From positions 1-26,856 of the forward strand of contig JAEWBM010000039.1 in the NCBI GenBank assembly GCA_023391155.1: DNA of 26,856 nt, given 5' to 3'. The DNA comes from Acidobacteriota bacterium (GTDB lineage: Bacteria > Acidobacteriota > Blastocatellia > Pyrinomonadales > Pyrinomonadaceae). Of this stretch, positions 1 through 7,559 are shown piece after piece. Numbering within the stretch: the stretch's first letter is position 1; each line of letters begins with the position of its first letter. Under the pieces are notes generated by a model that saw nothing but the letters and a program-made list of their open reading frames with translations, made no database searches and was not told the DNA's origin. A program made the translations under genes and the position numbers.

Positions 1-708
1 GTCATCGCCGCCGCCGGCAATATCGAGCATGATCGACTCGTGGAAATGGCCGCGGCAATCGACTTTCCAACCGGCCACACCAAAGCCGCCAACGGCTCCG
101 AACCCCCGCGTCCCGCCGCACCGATTATTATCGAATCCAAACGTGACCTTGAACAGGCACACGTTCTTATCGCCACGCCCTTTATCGACGGCCGCGACCC
201 ACGCCGCTATGCCGCCGACCTCCTGACCAACATCATCGGCGGAGGCACCTCAAGCCGACTTTGGCAGAAGGTCCGCGAAGACCGCGGCCTTGCCTACAGC
301 GTCGGAACCTCTGCGGCACTTTTTCGCGATTGTGGCCTATTTTCCGTTTTCGCCGGCACATCGCCGGAACAGGTTGGTGAGTTGACCGACATCGTCATCG
401 ACGAAATGCGTTGGGTCGTGAAAAACGGCGTCACGGGCGATGAACTCCGCCTCACAAAAGATCAGACGCGAGCCTCGATACTCCTCGGCCTCGAAGATTC
501 CGCCGGCCGCGCGGCTTCACTAGCAAATTCCGAGATCGTTCACGGCCGCATCATCCCGGTCGAGGAAACTCTTGCTGGCATCGAACAGGTGACGGCCGAC
601 GACGTCGCCGAGATCGCCCGCGAATTCTTCACCTCGGAACGCGTCGCCTTCGCCGCCATCGGCGATCTCGCCTCCGTCACCATTGACCGGGACCGCCTTT
701 CGATCTAA
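1..708 (+). CDS. M16 family (pitrilysin-like) zinc peptidase, C-terminal part, 5' truncated by window edge
   Basis: The reading frame is open from base 1 and gives about 235 residues; the start lies outside the window. The segment GGGTSSRLWQKVREDRGLAY is the hallmark of the inactive-domain half of M16 peptidases (mitochondrial processing peptidase beta-like and PqqL-like enzymes), which shapes the substrate chamber with its Arg/Tyr pair. The zinc-binding HxxEH motif belongs to the N-terminal half and is therefore not visible, so I cannot say whether this copy is catalytic or a partner subunit. The C-terminus (EIAREFFTSERVAFAAIGDL) is also typical of the family, where it closes the last beta-alpha domain. 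Bacterial members are usually periplasmic or cytoplasmic peptide-degrading enzymes. Family assignment is firm; the exact substrate is unknown. Confidence 0.9.
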   Translation, partial: VIAAAGNIEHDRLVEMAAAIDFPTGHTKAANGSEPPRPAAPIIIESKRDLEQAHVLIATPFIDGRDPRRYAADLLTNIIGGGTSSRLWQKVREDRGLAYSVGTSAALFRDCGLFSVFAGTSPEQVGELTDIVIDEMRWVVKNGVTGDELRLTKDQTRASILLGLEDSAGRAASLANSEIVHGRIIPVEETLAGIEQVTADDVAEIAREFFTSERVAFAAIGDLASVTIDRDRLSI

Positions 709-757
709 TGTTGTCCGCATCAAGCAGGTGTTTGACGTCTGATCAACGAGGGCACAA

Positions 758-1417
758 ATGACAAACTTCGATCTTCGCCGCGCGTTTCTCTATCTGCTGA
801 TCGCATCGGTCGCGGTCAGCGCCGTCTTCGCAATCGCCGTGATCATTTTCGGCGACTTCGGTGATTTTGAGGTGCGAGTGATGATGACCACCCTCACCAT
901 CACAGCGGCAAGCATTCTCGGCCTGGCATGCGGTGCCGCGATCGAGGCGGGCAAGGCACGGCTTCTGCCTGCGATCGGCATCGCCGCCGCCGTCCTCTCC
1001 GCCCTCGCACTGTTCTTTATAATCTGGAACGTCTTGGACGATTCGCAAACGTTCATCAAGTCAACGATGACCGCCGTCGTCATTGCCGCCGTCTGCGCGC
1101 ACTTGTCGCTTCTTTCCCTCGCCCGGCTGGATGCGAGATTCAATTGGACGTGGACTGCGGCCTTCGTGATCGACTGGATCATTGCCGCAATACTTCTCTA
1201 CTTAATGTGGTTCGAGCATGGCGATAACCAGCTCGTCTTCAGGACGCTTGCAGTGCTTGCGATCCTGACGGCCGCCCTCACCATAATCACCCCGGTCTTT
1301 CATAAGCTGAGCCGCCCCGACGACCCGCGAGCTGAGATCGACGCCGAGATCGCACGTTTGCAGGAACGCATCGACGAACTTGAGAGAAAAAAGGCGGATC
1401 TGGTCGAAAACAGTTAG
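758..1417 (+). CDS. six-helix integral membrane protein of unknown function with C-terminal coiled coil
   Basis: The protein has 219 residues. Six hydrophobic helices can be seen at roughly residues 10-31, 41-62, 69-90, 100-121, 131-151 and 160-181. They are followed by a charged heptad-like tail at about 190-216 (RAEIDAEIARLQERIDELER) that should form a cytoplasmic coiled coil. A GAGGG ribosome site lies 8 bases before the ATG, which supports this start. The stop codon overlaps the stop of the convergent queC by three bases (the sequence ttag serves both). I do not recognise the family. The helices contain few charged residues, which argues against a transporter with a polar path; a small structural or sensor membrane protein that oligomerises through its tail is possible, but that is a guess. 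Confidence 0.8.
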   Translation: MTNFDLRRAFLYLLIASVAVSAVFAIAVIIFGDFGDFEVRVMMTTLTITAASILGLACGAAIEAGKARLLPAIGIAAAVLSALALFFIIWNVLDDSQTFIKSTMTAVVIAAVCAHLSLLSLARLDARFNWTWTAAFVIDWIIAAILLYLMWFEHGDNQLVFRTLAVLAILTAALTIITPVFHKLSRPDDPRAEIDAEIARLQERIDELERKKADLVENS

Positions 1418-2088
1418 ATCTTGTAAGCGATAGGATCCTCCACCCCGGCCTGCTCAAATCCCCTTAGCCGCAACGCGCACGAATCGCACGTACCGCAGGC
1501 CAAGTCTTCCCTGCAATAGCAGGACCATGTGAGGCGTAAAGGAGCCTCGAGTTCGATTCCCTTCTTAACGATCTCGGCTTTCGACAAATGGATGATCGGC
1601 GTTCGGATCTCGATCCGCGTATCCGGTTTTGTTCCCGCATCGATCGTTTTCTGAAACGCCGCAAAGAACTCCGGCCGGCAATCCGGGTAACCGCTCGAAT
1701 CTTCCTCCACCGCCCCGATATATATCGCCGTCGCCCCGATCACCTCGGCCCAACTCGTCGCTATCGCGAGCATATTCGCATTGCGAAACGGTACATAGCT
1801 CGTCGGTATCTCTTTCGACGCGAGGTCCGCCTCCGTCACCTCCATCGCTTCATCGGTCAACGACGACCCGCCGATCTTCGCCAAATATTCGATAGAAACA
1901 TCCAGCCGTTGCTCCACGCCGTAATGGTCCGCGATCTCGCGAAACGCACGCCGCTCCCGCTCCTCTGTCCGCTGGCCGTACGAAACATGCAAAAAGGCGA
2001 GCTCATCATTCTCACCCGACGCCGTCGCTGCCGTCACGCACGAATCCATCCCGCCCGACAGAAGTACGATCGCTCGCGACACTTTCAT
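1414..2088 (-). CDS. queC: 7-cyano-7-deazaguanine synthase QueC
   Basis: QueC converts 7-carboxy-7-deazaguanine to preQ0 using ATP and ammonia, on the route to queuosine in tRNA. The N-terminus carries the PP-loop ATP-binding motif SGGMDS, and the C-terminus has the four-cysteine zinc site (CYCREDLACGTCDSC). Both are diagnostic, and the length of about 224 residues is normal. A longer reading from a TTG at 2112 is possible. I chose the ATG at 2088 because it follows a strong Shine-Dalgarno (AAGGGGGG) and overlaps the queE stop as ATGA, so the two genes are translationally coupled. The step before it in the pathway is made by the neighbouring queE. QueD and QueF are not in the window. Confidence 0.96.
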   Translation of the reverse strand: MKVSRAIVLLSGGMDSCVTAATASGENDELAFLHVSYGQRTEERERRAFREIADHYGVEQRLDVSIEYLAKIGGSSLTDEAMEVTEADLASKEIPTSYVPFRNANMLAIATSWAEVIGATAIYIGAVEEDSSGYPDCRPEFFAAFQKTIDAGTKPDTRIEIRTPIIHLSKAEIVKKGIELEAPLRLTWSCYCREDLACGTCDSCALRLRGFEQAGVEDPIAYKI

Positions 2089-2732
2089 ACCCCCCTTGCC
2101 TCCGCGCCCCAAATATATTTGTGCAGCTGCAGATTCATCCTCACCCGCAGCCCCGACGCCGCCACCGCCTCTGCCAATTCCGAGATCTCACGCATCCCAT
2201 GCACCGGCGAGATCAGCACCTCTTTCGCCCGCATCGTAAGATCATAGCGAGCAATGACGTCTTGAGCATAATTCCAATCCGCCATGTCGGCGACCACGAA
2301 TTTCACCTCGTCCATATCCGCCCGCAGCCGTTCCAGGTTTGGCCAATGGTTTCGCTCCGCCTCACCGGATGCGGGGCACTTCACATCCAAAATGATCTTC
2401 GCCCGCGGATCCACCCGCTCGGTCGAAACATACCCGCCCGTCTCGATCAGGACCTCATACCCCCGGTCGCAGAGTCCGGTAATAAATGGAAATACATTCT
2501 TCTGCGCAAGCGGCTCGCCGCCGGTCACCTCCACAAGCGGGCAGCCGAAATCATCAAGCTTTGCAAAGATCTCGTCGAACGACATCCGCTCGCCGCCGGT
2601 AAAGGTATATTCGCTGTCACACCAGACACACCGCATCGGGCACCCCGTCAGCCGCACAAATGAGCACGGCCGCCCCGCGTGTGAAGATTCGCCCTGTATA
2701 GACAAAAAGATCTCGGTTATTCGCAGTTCCAT
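2085..2732 (-). CDS. queE: 7-carboxy-7-deazaguanine synthase QueE (radical SAM)
   Basis: QueE is a radical SAM enzyme that contracts the ring of 6-carboxy-tetrahydropterin to 7-carboxy-7-deazaguanine. The iron-sulfur cluster motif CxxxCxxC is seen as CPMRCVWC, preceded by the typical QueE opening ITEIFLSIQGES and RLTG. The segment VEVTGGEPLAQKN is the GGE motif that binds the SAM amino group. I start at the ATG at 2732, which matches usual QueE N-termini; a TTG at 2747 would add five residues and cannot be ruled out. The gene ends in an ATGA overlap with queC. No preQ1 riboswitch-like element is evident in the short leader upstream. Confidence 0.95.
   Translation of the reverse strand: MELRITEIFLSIQGESSHAGRPCSFVRLTGCPMRCVWCDSEYTFTGGERMSFDEIFAKLDDFGCPLVEVTGGEPLAQKNVFPFITGLCDRGYEVLIETGGYVSTERVDPRAKIILDVKCPASGEAERNHWPNLERLRADMDEVKFVVADMADWNYAQDVIARYDLTMRAKEVLISPVHGMREISELAEAVAASGLRVRMNLQLHKYIWGAEARGV
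2090..2099 (-). promoter_or_regulatory. ribosome binding site that fixes the queC start
   Basis: Read on the minus strand, GGCAAGGGGGGT stands directly before the ATG at 2088. It lies inside the end of queE, so queC can be translated by ribosomes finishing queE or loading here. It supports the ATG at 2088 over the upstream TTG. Confidence 0.6.
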
Positions 2733-2842
2733 CAGAAGTGCCGCCAAAGCTTCAGGATAATCGGATATACTTCGCTCTGTCTATCAACGGGACGCCGCCG
2801 TCTCTTTGTAGCTAAACGCCTTTAAGATAAACTCATCTCAAT

Positions 2843-4153
2843 ATGCGAGCACAGTTAAAACGCTTTATCGATCAGATGGACGACAACTCCATCGCCATCA
2901 TCCCCGCCGCGCACGAGGTAACGCGCAGCTACGATTCCGAATTCAAGTTCCGCCAGGATTCCGACTTTTGGTACCTGACCGGTTTCCCCGAGCCCGACGC
3001 CGTCGCCGTCATCGATCCCATGAACAAAAAAGCCCCGTACACACTTTATGTTCGCCCGCGCGACCCCGAAATGGAAACCTGGTTCGGCCGCCGCCAGGGC
3101 ACCGACGGGGCGATGAAGAATTTCGGCGCCGACAAGGCATTTTCGATCGAGCGTTTTGACAAGGACCTTGCCGCGTTGCTCGACGGCCATGATGTGCTTT
3201 ATTACCGCTTTTCGGTCGACAAAGATCTCGACGCCAAGATCCTCGATTATCTCCACCCGCAGCGTGTCCGCCGTCTAAAAACAGCTTACCCGCCTCACAC
3301 GATCAAAGACCCGACCATCATCACCGGCGAGATGCGTCTGCACAAATCTCCCGAAGAGGTCGAGATGATGCAGACAGCCGCCACCATTGCCGCCGAAGCG
3401 CACATCCTTGCGATGAAAAAGGTAAAGCCCGGCATGACCGAGGGCCAGGTCGAGGCCCTGATGGAAGCTTATATGAAGGACAAAGGCGCGAGCGGCGTCG
3501 CCTATAACTCCATAGTCGGCGGCGGCGACAACGCTACCATTCTTCACTATGTCGAGAACAACATGCCGCTTAAGGATGGCGACCTGATCCTGATCGACGC
3601 CGGTGCCGAATACAAGGGCTACGCCTCGGATATCACACGCACCTTCCCCGTCAATGGCAAATTCACACCCGCACAGCGAGAGGTTTACGACGTCGTTCTA
3701 GATGTTCAGCTAAAGTGCATCGAATACACCAAGACCGGCAATACGGTTAAGGGACGGCAGGATTATTCGATCGAACTTTTGACCGAAGGGATGCTCAAAC
3801 TTGGCCTCCTAAAGGGCAAGGCTGAGGACTTGATCAAAAAGAAGGCATATATGAAATATTATATGCACGGCGTCGGCCACTACCTTGGCCTCGACGTGCA
3901 TGACGCCGGCCACTATTTCACCGACCAGGGAGCCAAGAATTCCAAGCCTTTCGCCCCCGGCATGGTCCTAACCGTCGAGCCCGGTCTTTACATCCCGCCC
4001 GATGACAAGACCGCCCCTGCAAAATACCGCGGCATCGGCATCCGCATCGAGGACGATGTCCTCGTAACCGAAGACGGTAACCGAAACCTGACTGAAAAAG
4101 TAACGAAAGACCCGGACGAGATCGAGTCGATAATGCGGAAAGGAAAACGGTAG
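2843..4153 (+). CDS. pepP: Xaa-Pro aminopeptidase (M24B, PepP-like)
   Basis: This 436-residue protein removes the N-terminal residue from peptides with proline in second position. The N-terminal third (about 1-170) is the creatinase/prolidase-like domain found in PepP, with RQDSDFWYLTGFPEPDAV near its start. The C-terminal pita-bread domain holds all five di-metal ligands: D252 and D263 (IDAG and SDITRTFP), H346 (HGVGHYLG), E379 (TVEPGLY) and E403 (IRIEDDV). Length and ligand order match bacterial aminopeptidase P. There is no signal peptide, so it acts in the cytoplasm. The ATG at 2843 lacks a clear Shine-Dalgarno. A DoxX-like gene follows after seven bases and is probably co-transcribed. 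Confidence 0.95.
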   Translation: MRAQLKRFIDQMDDNSIAIIPAAHEVTRSYDSEFKFRQDSDFWYLTGFPEPDAVAVIDPMNKKAPYTLYVRPRDPEMETWFGRRQGTDGAMKNFGADKAFSIERFDKDLAALLDGHDVLYYRFSVDKDLDAKILDYLHPQRVRRLKTAYPPHTIKDPTIITGEMRLHKSPEEVEMMQTAATIAAEAHILAMKKVKPGMTEGQVEALMEAYMKDKGASGVAYNSIVGGGDNATILHYVENNMPLKDGDLILIDAGAEYKGYASDITRTFPVNGKFTPAQREVYDVVLDVQLKCIEYTKTGNTVKGRQDYSIELLTEGMLKLGLLKGKAEDLIKKKAYMKYYMHGVGHYLGLDVHDAGHYFTDQGAKNSKPFAPGMVLTVEPGLYIPPDDKTAPAKYRGIGIRIEDDVLVTEDGNRNLTEKVTKDPDEIESIMRKGKR

Positions 4154-4160
4154 GCGGGCG

Positions 4161-4580
4161 ATGCTTCAATACGATCAATTCATTCGCGAGCTCCCCACGC
4201 TATTTACGGCCGTTTTCGTGGCGATCCTCTTTATACAGTCGGGCTTTGACAAGGTCTTCGACCGCAAGGGCAACCTCGAGTGGCTCACCGGGCATTTTGC
4301 CAAATCGCCCCTCGCCGGCACGGTGCCCGTAATGCTGTCGGCGATAACGGTGATGGAGATCATCACCGGGCTCGCCTCGGCGGTCGGCATCTTTTACTTC
4401 ATCTTCACCGGCTCCGGGGTCGTATTGTTCTGGGCCGCCGCGCTTGGAACGGCCACCATCACCGCATTGTTCTTTGGCCAGCGCGTCGCCAAAGATTACG
4501 CGGGTGCCGCCGTTCTCGTGCCGTACTTCATCCTGCTCCTTTTGATGATGGCACTTTCTTCACCACTTACGCTTCGCTGA
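4161..4580 (+). CDS. small four-helix membrane protein, DoxX-like
   Basis: The protein has 139 residues, with hydrophobic helices at about residues 11-27, 53-75, 80-103 and 113-135. The opening, with FIQSGFDKVFDRKGNLEW after the first helix, and the overall four-helix size resemble the DoxX/DoxD-like family, whose members are often tied to thiol or quinone redox at the membrane. I rate the family call as probable, not certain. It begins seven bases after pepP, so the two share a transcript. It ends two bases before the stop of the convergent gene at 4583-5506. No catalytic residue can be named. Confidence 0.65.
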   Translation: MLQYDQFIRELPTLFTAVFVAILFIQSGFDKVFDRKGNLEWLTGHFAKSPLAGTVPVMLSAITVMEIITGLASAVGIFYFIFTGSGVVLFWAAALGTATITALFFGQRVAKDYAGAAVLVPYFILLLLMMALSSPLTLR

Positions 4581-4582
4581 TA

Positions 4583-5506
4583 TCACCGCCGAGCTTCATA
4601 CGTGTTTGATCCCACCGCGGCGAGTTCCGCGATACGGTTCTTTACCGCCGCACTGAGCAATGCGATCTCTGCCGGCGAATAATTCGCCGCCCTGAACGCC
4701 TCTCTGATCTGCTGGGTCGAGAGCTGGTTCAGCAGGCCCGCGATCCACCGCGCGTCGTCAGGCGTCAATCCGTTCATCAAGTGCGCCTGCTTGCCGTTGT
4801 AAGCAAGGTCAAGCTCGCCCTGGTCGGTCACGCCTTTTACAAATGTCGCGTTCGAATAATGCTTCGGCTTATTCACGCTTCTTCCAAACCGGGTCAGGAA
4901 AAACGTGCTGGTCGGCGAGACGCGTCCGAATGAAGAACCGAGATCGCTCACCACATAGTGACGCTTTCCGCCCACTTCCAAGGTCGCCGTATTGTCATTC
5001 TTCAGGTCCCAGTTATTGATCAGGGCCATCATGATCTTCAGCCCCTGCAACTGACGAGTGGCGATGAAAGGATTAGCTTTCCAGTCCCATCGTCCGTCAC
5101 GGTTCACGTTCGCGGGCCGTGCCTCGAGTCTTACGTTCTTATAGGTCTTCTTGCTCGGGATCGTCAGTTGCGGCACGAGATAATCGATCTCGGTCTTGTA
5201 ACCTATCGCCCACAGCAGCCGATTTGCAACCACCTCCGGCTGGGATTCGTCAGCGATCTTAGCTACCCATATCCGGCCCGAACCGTCCTCGATTCGGTAT
5301 TTCAGGTTATTACCGCCCTTCTCTCTTTTAATAAATTTTATGCGGGAGAGGTTAGGCTTCATCGCTTGTCCGCCCGCTCCCCAATAGGTATTTCTCTCAG
5401 AAACGTTGGCCTTTTCCCAAAGCACGGGCTGCTGAGCAGCGGCCCCGACGCTGAAGAGCGCAAAGGTTAATAATAAAAAAATAAGCTTAGTTAAACTTGT
5501 CGGCAT
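4583..5506 (-). CDS. secreted protein of unknown family with kinase-like motifs
   Basis: This 307-residue protein starts with a clear signal peptide (hydrophobic residues 6-20, then GAAAQQ) and a strong GGAGGGGG ribosome site. Its order of motifs resembles an atypical protein-kinase/HipA/PI-kinase fold. WVAKIADE (K83) could be the ATP lysine, the helix starting PEVVANRLLWAIGY (E91) the partner Glu, NNWDLKNDN (165-172) a catalytic loop with Asp and Asn, and VVSDLGSSFG (185-194) a metal-binding DxG. These are visual matches only; no known family was recognised. It is the last gene of a three-gene minus-strand unit in which all members have signal peptides, directly after a phosphoesterase. If it is a kinase, it acts outside the cytoplasm, as Fam20C- and CotH-type kinases do. 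A non-catalytic binding protein is the alternative. Confidence 0.75.
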   Translation of the reverse strand: MPTSLTKLIFLLLTFALFSVGAAAQQPVLWEKANVSERNTYWGAGGQAMKPNLSRIKFIKREKGGNNLKYRIEDGSGRIWVAKIADESQPEVVANRLLWAIGYKTEIDYLVPQLTIPSKKTYKNVRLEARPANVNRDGRWDWKANPFIATRQLQGLKIMMALINNWDLKNDNTATLEVGGKRHYVVSDLGSSFGRVSPTSTFFLTRFGRSVNKPKHYSNATFVKGVTDQGELDLAYNGKQAHLMNGLTPDDARWIAGLLNQLSTQQIREAFRAANYSPAEIALLSAAVKNRIAELAAVGSNTYEARR

Positions 5507-5527
5507 ATCCCCCTCCTGTGTTCGTTC

Positions 5528-6421
5528 TTATTTTTTGTCCGGCTGCCTAATGACTGCCCCCGAATCGACCGTCGCCCCTGTACGCGACACCGTCTGAAAG
5601 ATCATCGCGTCCCCGATCACCTCGACCAGCATGAATGAAAGATCCGTGTCGAAGCCTTTCGCCGTCAGGCCGCGGTTCTTAATGTCGTTACGTCGGACCT
5701 CACCGCCGGCCCCGGTCACAAAATACTGCACTCCGTCTTTCGGAATTATCCTCTCGTAGAAATGGTCGTGCCCTGTGAAAACAACATCCACCCCATATTT
5801 CACAAATATCGGGTGCAGCACATCCCGGATGTCATCGTCCGAACCGTGCCGTCCACCCGACGAGAATGGCGGGTGATGAAAGAACGCCATCTTCCACCGC
5901 GAATCGTCTTCGGCAAGCTCCTTCTCGAGCCACTCGATCTGCTCTTTTTCCAGATACGTCGTGTTCAGTGCATAAAAGGCGACGTCCCCTTTCTCAAAGC
6001 GGTAATATTCTTTCCCGCCCATGTTGAAATGCTCGTAATTGATCTGGTTGACCTCGTCGTGGTTCCCCAACGACGCATAAAATTTCACGCCGCGGTCGAG
6101 CAGTGACCGGTAGGGGTCTTCGAATTTCGCTTTGTAATCGCTAGGCTTCTCCGGCCCGTACAGGTTATCGCCGGTCAGGATCACGGTGTCATATTTAAAT
6201 GCTTCCTGGTAATCCGCCATCACCCGGCCAAGCTCGAACTGCACCGGCGTGCCGCGGCCGGTATCCCCCGTCGCCATAAACTTTACGGAAGACTCAATAT
6301 TCGGCAGCGCAACCGCGACGTTCTTGGGCGCCGCATTGCCGCTGCCCGCGGTCAACGGCTGAGCGTAGCTCAACGCCGCAAGCACCAGGATCGTGATCAA
6401 AACATAAATATTCCGTGTCAT
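5528..6421 (-). CDS. exported calcineurin-like metallophosphoesterase (tartrate-resistant acid phosphatase type)
   Basis: The mature enzyme should hydrolyse phosphate esters using two metal ions in the periplasm or outside. All family blocks are present in order: GDTG (52-55), GDN (84-86), GNHDE (119-123), then FFHHPPF and GHDHFYE. The arrangement and the length of 297 residues resemble purple acid phosphatase-like single-domain enzymes. I start at the ATG at 6421 because the sequence GGGGAAGGAG lies just before it and a signal peptide follows at once (hydrophobic 5-20, ending SYAQP). An upstream in-frame start at 6466 would put 15 polar residues before the signal. It sits 22 bases after the gene at 6444-7004 and 21 bases before the kinase-like gene, so the three form one transcript. 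Confidence 0.92.
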   Translation of the reverse strand: MTRNIYVLITILVLAALSYAQPLTAGSGNAAPKNVAVALPNIESSVKFMATGDTGRGTPVQFELGRVMADYQEAFKYDTVILTGDNLYGPEKPSDYKAKFEDPYRSLLDRGVKFYASLGNHDEVNQINYEHFNMGGKEYYRFEKGDVAFYALNTTYLEKEQIEWLEKELAEDDSRWKMAFFHHPPFSSGGRHGSDDDIRDVLHPIFVKYGVDVVFTGHDHFYERIIPKDGVQYFVTGAGGEVRRNDIKNRGLTAKGFDTDLSFMLVEVIGDAMIFQTVSRTGATVDSGAVIRQPDKK

Positions 6422-6423
6422 AA

Positions 6424-6433
6424 CTCCTTCCCC
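6424..6433 (-). promoter_or_regulatory. strong ribosome binding site that fixes the phosphoesterase start
   Basis: On the minus strand GGGGAAGGAG lies a few bases before the ATG at 6421. It decides in favour of this start over the in-frame codon at 6466, and leaves the signal peptide at the very N-terminus. Confidence 0.65.
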
Positions 6434-6443
6434 TCGTTCGTCC

Positions 6444-7004
6444 CTACGGCAGAATATTTCGTGCAATATCCAGGATCAGTTCGTTTTCCTTGTCGACGAT
6501 CAACAGCGCATCGCCCACAAATCGATACCTCAGCACGTCCGGCAGCTTAGGCAGCGTCTCCAATAGCCGCGGCGGCATTTCCAGCTTTTCCTCCGACGGC
6601 GGGTAGACGGCATTCACAACGAGCTTCACGTTCTTGTTCTCCGCCTCGAATATCGTCTTTCTCAGCGCCGTCAGCTCATCTTCCTTGTATTCCTTAAGGA
6701 TCAAGTAGCGTAGTGAATCGACGGCCGCGGGGGTCAGAATGTCCCCCTGCTTGGCGGAGTGCCGTTCCTTAGATACTGCCTTCAGCAATTCTGTTCGGTG
6801 ACGGTCGATCTCGTCCGGCGTAGCGCTATCACCAAGCTTTGGCATTCCGGCCTTTATCTCCGCTCGGCGTTCGATATAAGAGTTCAAATTACCTTCGAAC
6901 TCGGCTACCCCAAGGGCGATATCTGCTTCGCCTTGGGCATACGCCGATACCGCAAGCACCGCAATCCCGATCACCGATCTGTAACAACTTCGTACAGTTT
7001 TCAT
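6444..7004 (-). CDS. exported protein of unknown function
   Basis: The protein has 186 residues. It opens with a signal peptide (MKTVRSCYRS, hydrophobic core 11-20, then SAYAQGE), followed by a charged helical middle and a C-terminal segment of alternating pattern (DVLRYRFVGDALLIVDKENE) that looks like a small beta-sheet with a closing helix. The C-terminal YRFVGDALLIVD style recalls secreted proteins of unknown function that I associate with acidobacteria, but I cannot name a family. The start at 7004 is chosen over an upstream codon because GGGAGGC precedes it. It is the first gene of the unit leading to the phosphoesterase and the kinase-like protein, so it may serve the same pathway. Confidence 0.75.
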   Translation of the reverse strand: MKTVRSCYRSVIGIAVLAVSAYAQGEADIALGVAEFEGNLNSYIERRAEIKAGMPKLGDSATPDEIDRHRTELLKAVSKERHSAKQGDILTPAAVDSLRYLILKEYKEDELTALRKTIFEAENKNVKLVVNAVYPPSEEKLEMPPRLLETLPKLPDVLRYRFVGDALLIVDKENELILDIARNILP

Positions 7005-7009
7005 GTTCT

Positions 7010-7016
7010 GCCTCCC
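7010..7016 (-). promoter_or_regulatory. ribosome binding site for the gene at 6444-7004
   Basis: GGGAGGC on the minus strand, five bases before the ATG at 7004. It supports the shorter start, which places the signal peptide first. Confidence 0.55.
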
Positions 7017-7048
7017 GTTGAAGACTGTCATTCGCAACGCTTGTGCCA

Positions 7049-7083
7049 AAACAAAAAGGCCCGCCGGATTTACCCGACGAGCC
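7049..7083 (-). terminator. rho-independent terminator after the gene at 7106-7504
   Basis: Read on the minus strand, GGCTCGTCGGG and TCCGGCGGGCC pair over 11 base pairs (three of them G-U wobbles) around a TAAA loop, followed by CTTTTTGTTTT. On the plus strand the wobbles become C-A mismatches, so the hairpin works in the minus direction only. It lies about 23 bases past the stop of the upstream gene and before the start of the next one, separating the two transcription units. Confidence 0.8.
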
Positions 7084-7105
7084 GACCGCTAAACACTAGC
7101 AAATA

Positions 7106-7504
7106 TTACTTTTTCTCTATCTTGAACACCGCCTTATAGGCGTCTTCCGCTATCGGCGTCCCTTCTTTCGGATACGGATCGACCCTTTCCAGGTCGACCC
7201 GATAACCGGCAAACTCGAAGCTGCTGTCCTCGCCGTTAGTTGAGAGCGTCTTGATATCCGAAGATTCTCCGGCCTTTGCAGCCTTGACCTCTATCACAGC
7301 TCGTCCCGCCCAGATGCAATCCACGCCTTCAGGACAGCGTGAATCCTCAACGACCCGGACGAATTCGATCTCGATCTTCGATTCCTCATCACATACCTTC
7401 TGCCCGACACGGACCTCGGTCACATCATTGGTCATCGCGAAAATGTTAACTCCGGCAAGCGATACAAACATCGCGGTGATGATAAAAAATGCAGTTCGTC
7501 GCAT
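7106..7504 (-). CDS. small exported protein with a DSRCPxGxxCIWAG motif
   Basis: The protein has 132 residues with an N-terminal signal or anchor helix (residues 5-23, ending NIFAMTND). The central block DSRCPEGVDCIWAGRAVIEV (54-73) contains two cysteines six apart (C57, C63) that may form a disulfide outside the cytoplasm; a third, C38, lies before it. I recall this block from small secreted proteins of unknown function in several phyla, but no function is established for them. The rest looks like a short beta-sandwich with a closing strand (YKAVFKIEKK). A GGCGGAGG ribosome site precedes the ATG. Its own terminator follows, so it is likely a single-gene transcript. Confidence 0.78.
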   Translation of the reverse strand: MRRTAFFIITAMFVSLAGVNIFAMTNDVTEVRVGQKVCDEESKIEIEFVRVVEDSRCPEGVDCIWAGRAVIEVKAAKAGESSDIKTLSTNGEDSSFEFAGYRVDLERVDPYPKEGTPIAEDAYKAVFKIEKK

Positions 7505-7559
7505 AGGCCATCCTCCGCCCCTTTGATTAAGTTCGCCGCCCGCGAGTTCGCCGTCTCAT

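Noticed and set aside
1588..2247. 219-codon plus-strand frame opposite queC and queE
   Set aside because: Rich in Arg, His and Pro, with no domain; queC and queE on the other strand are certain.
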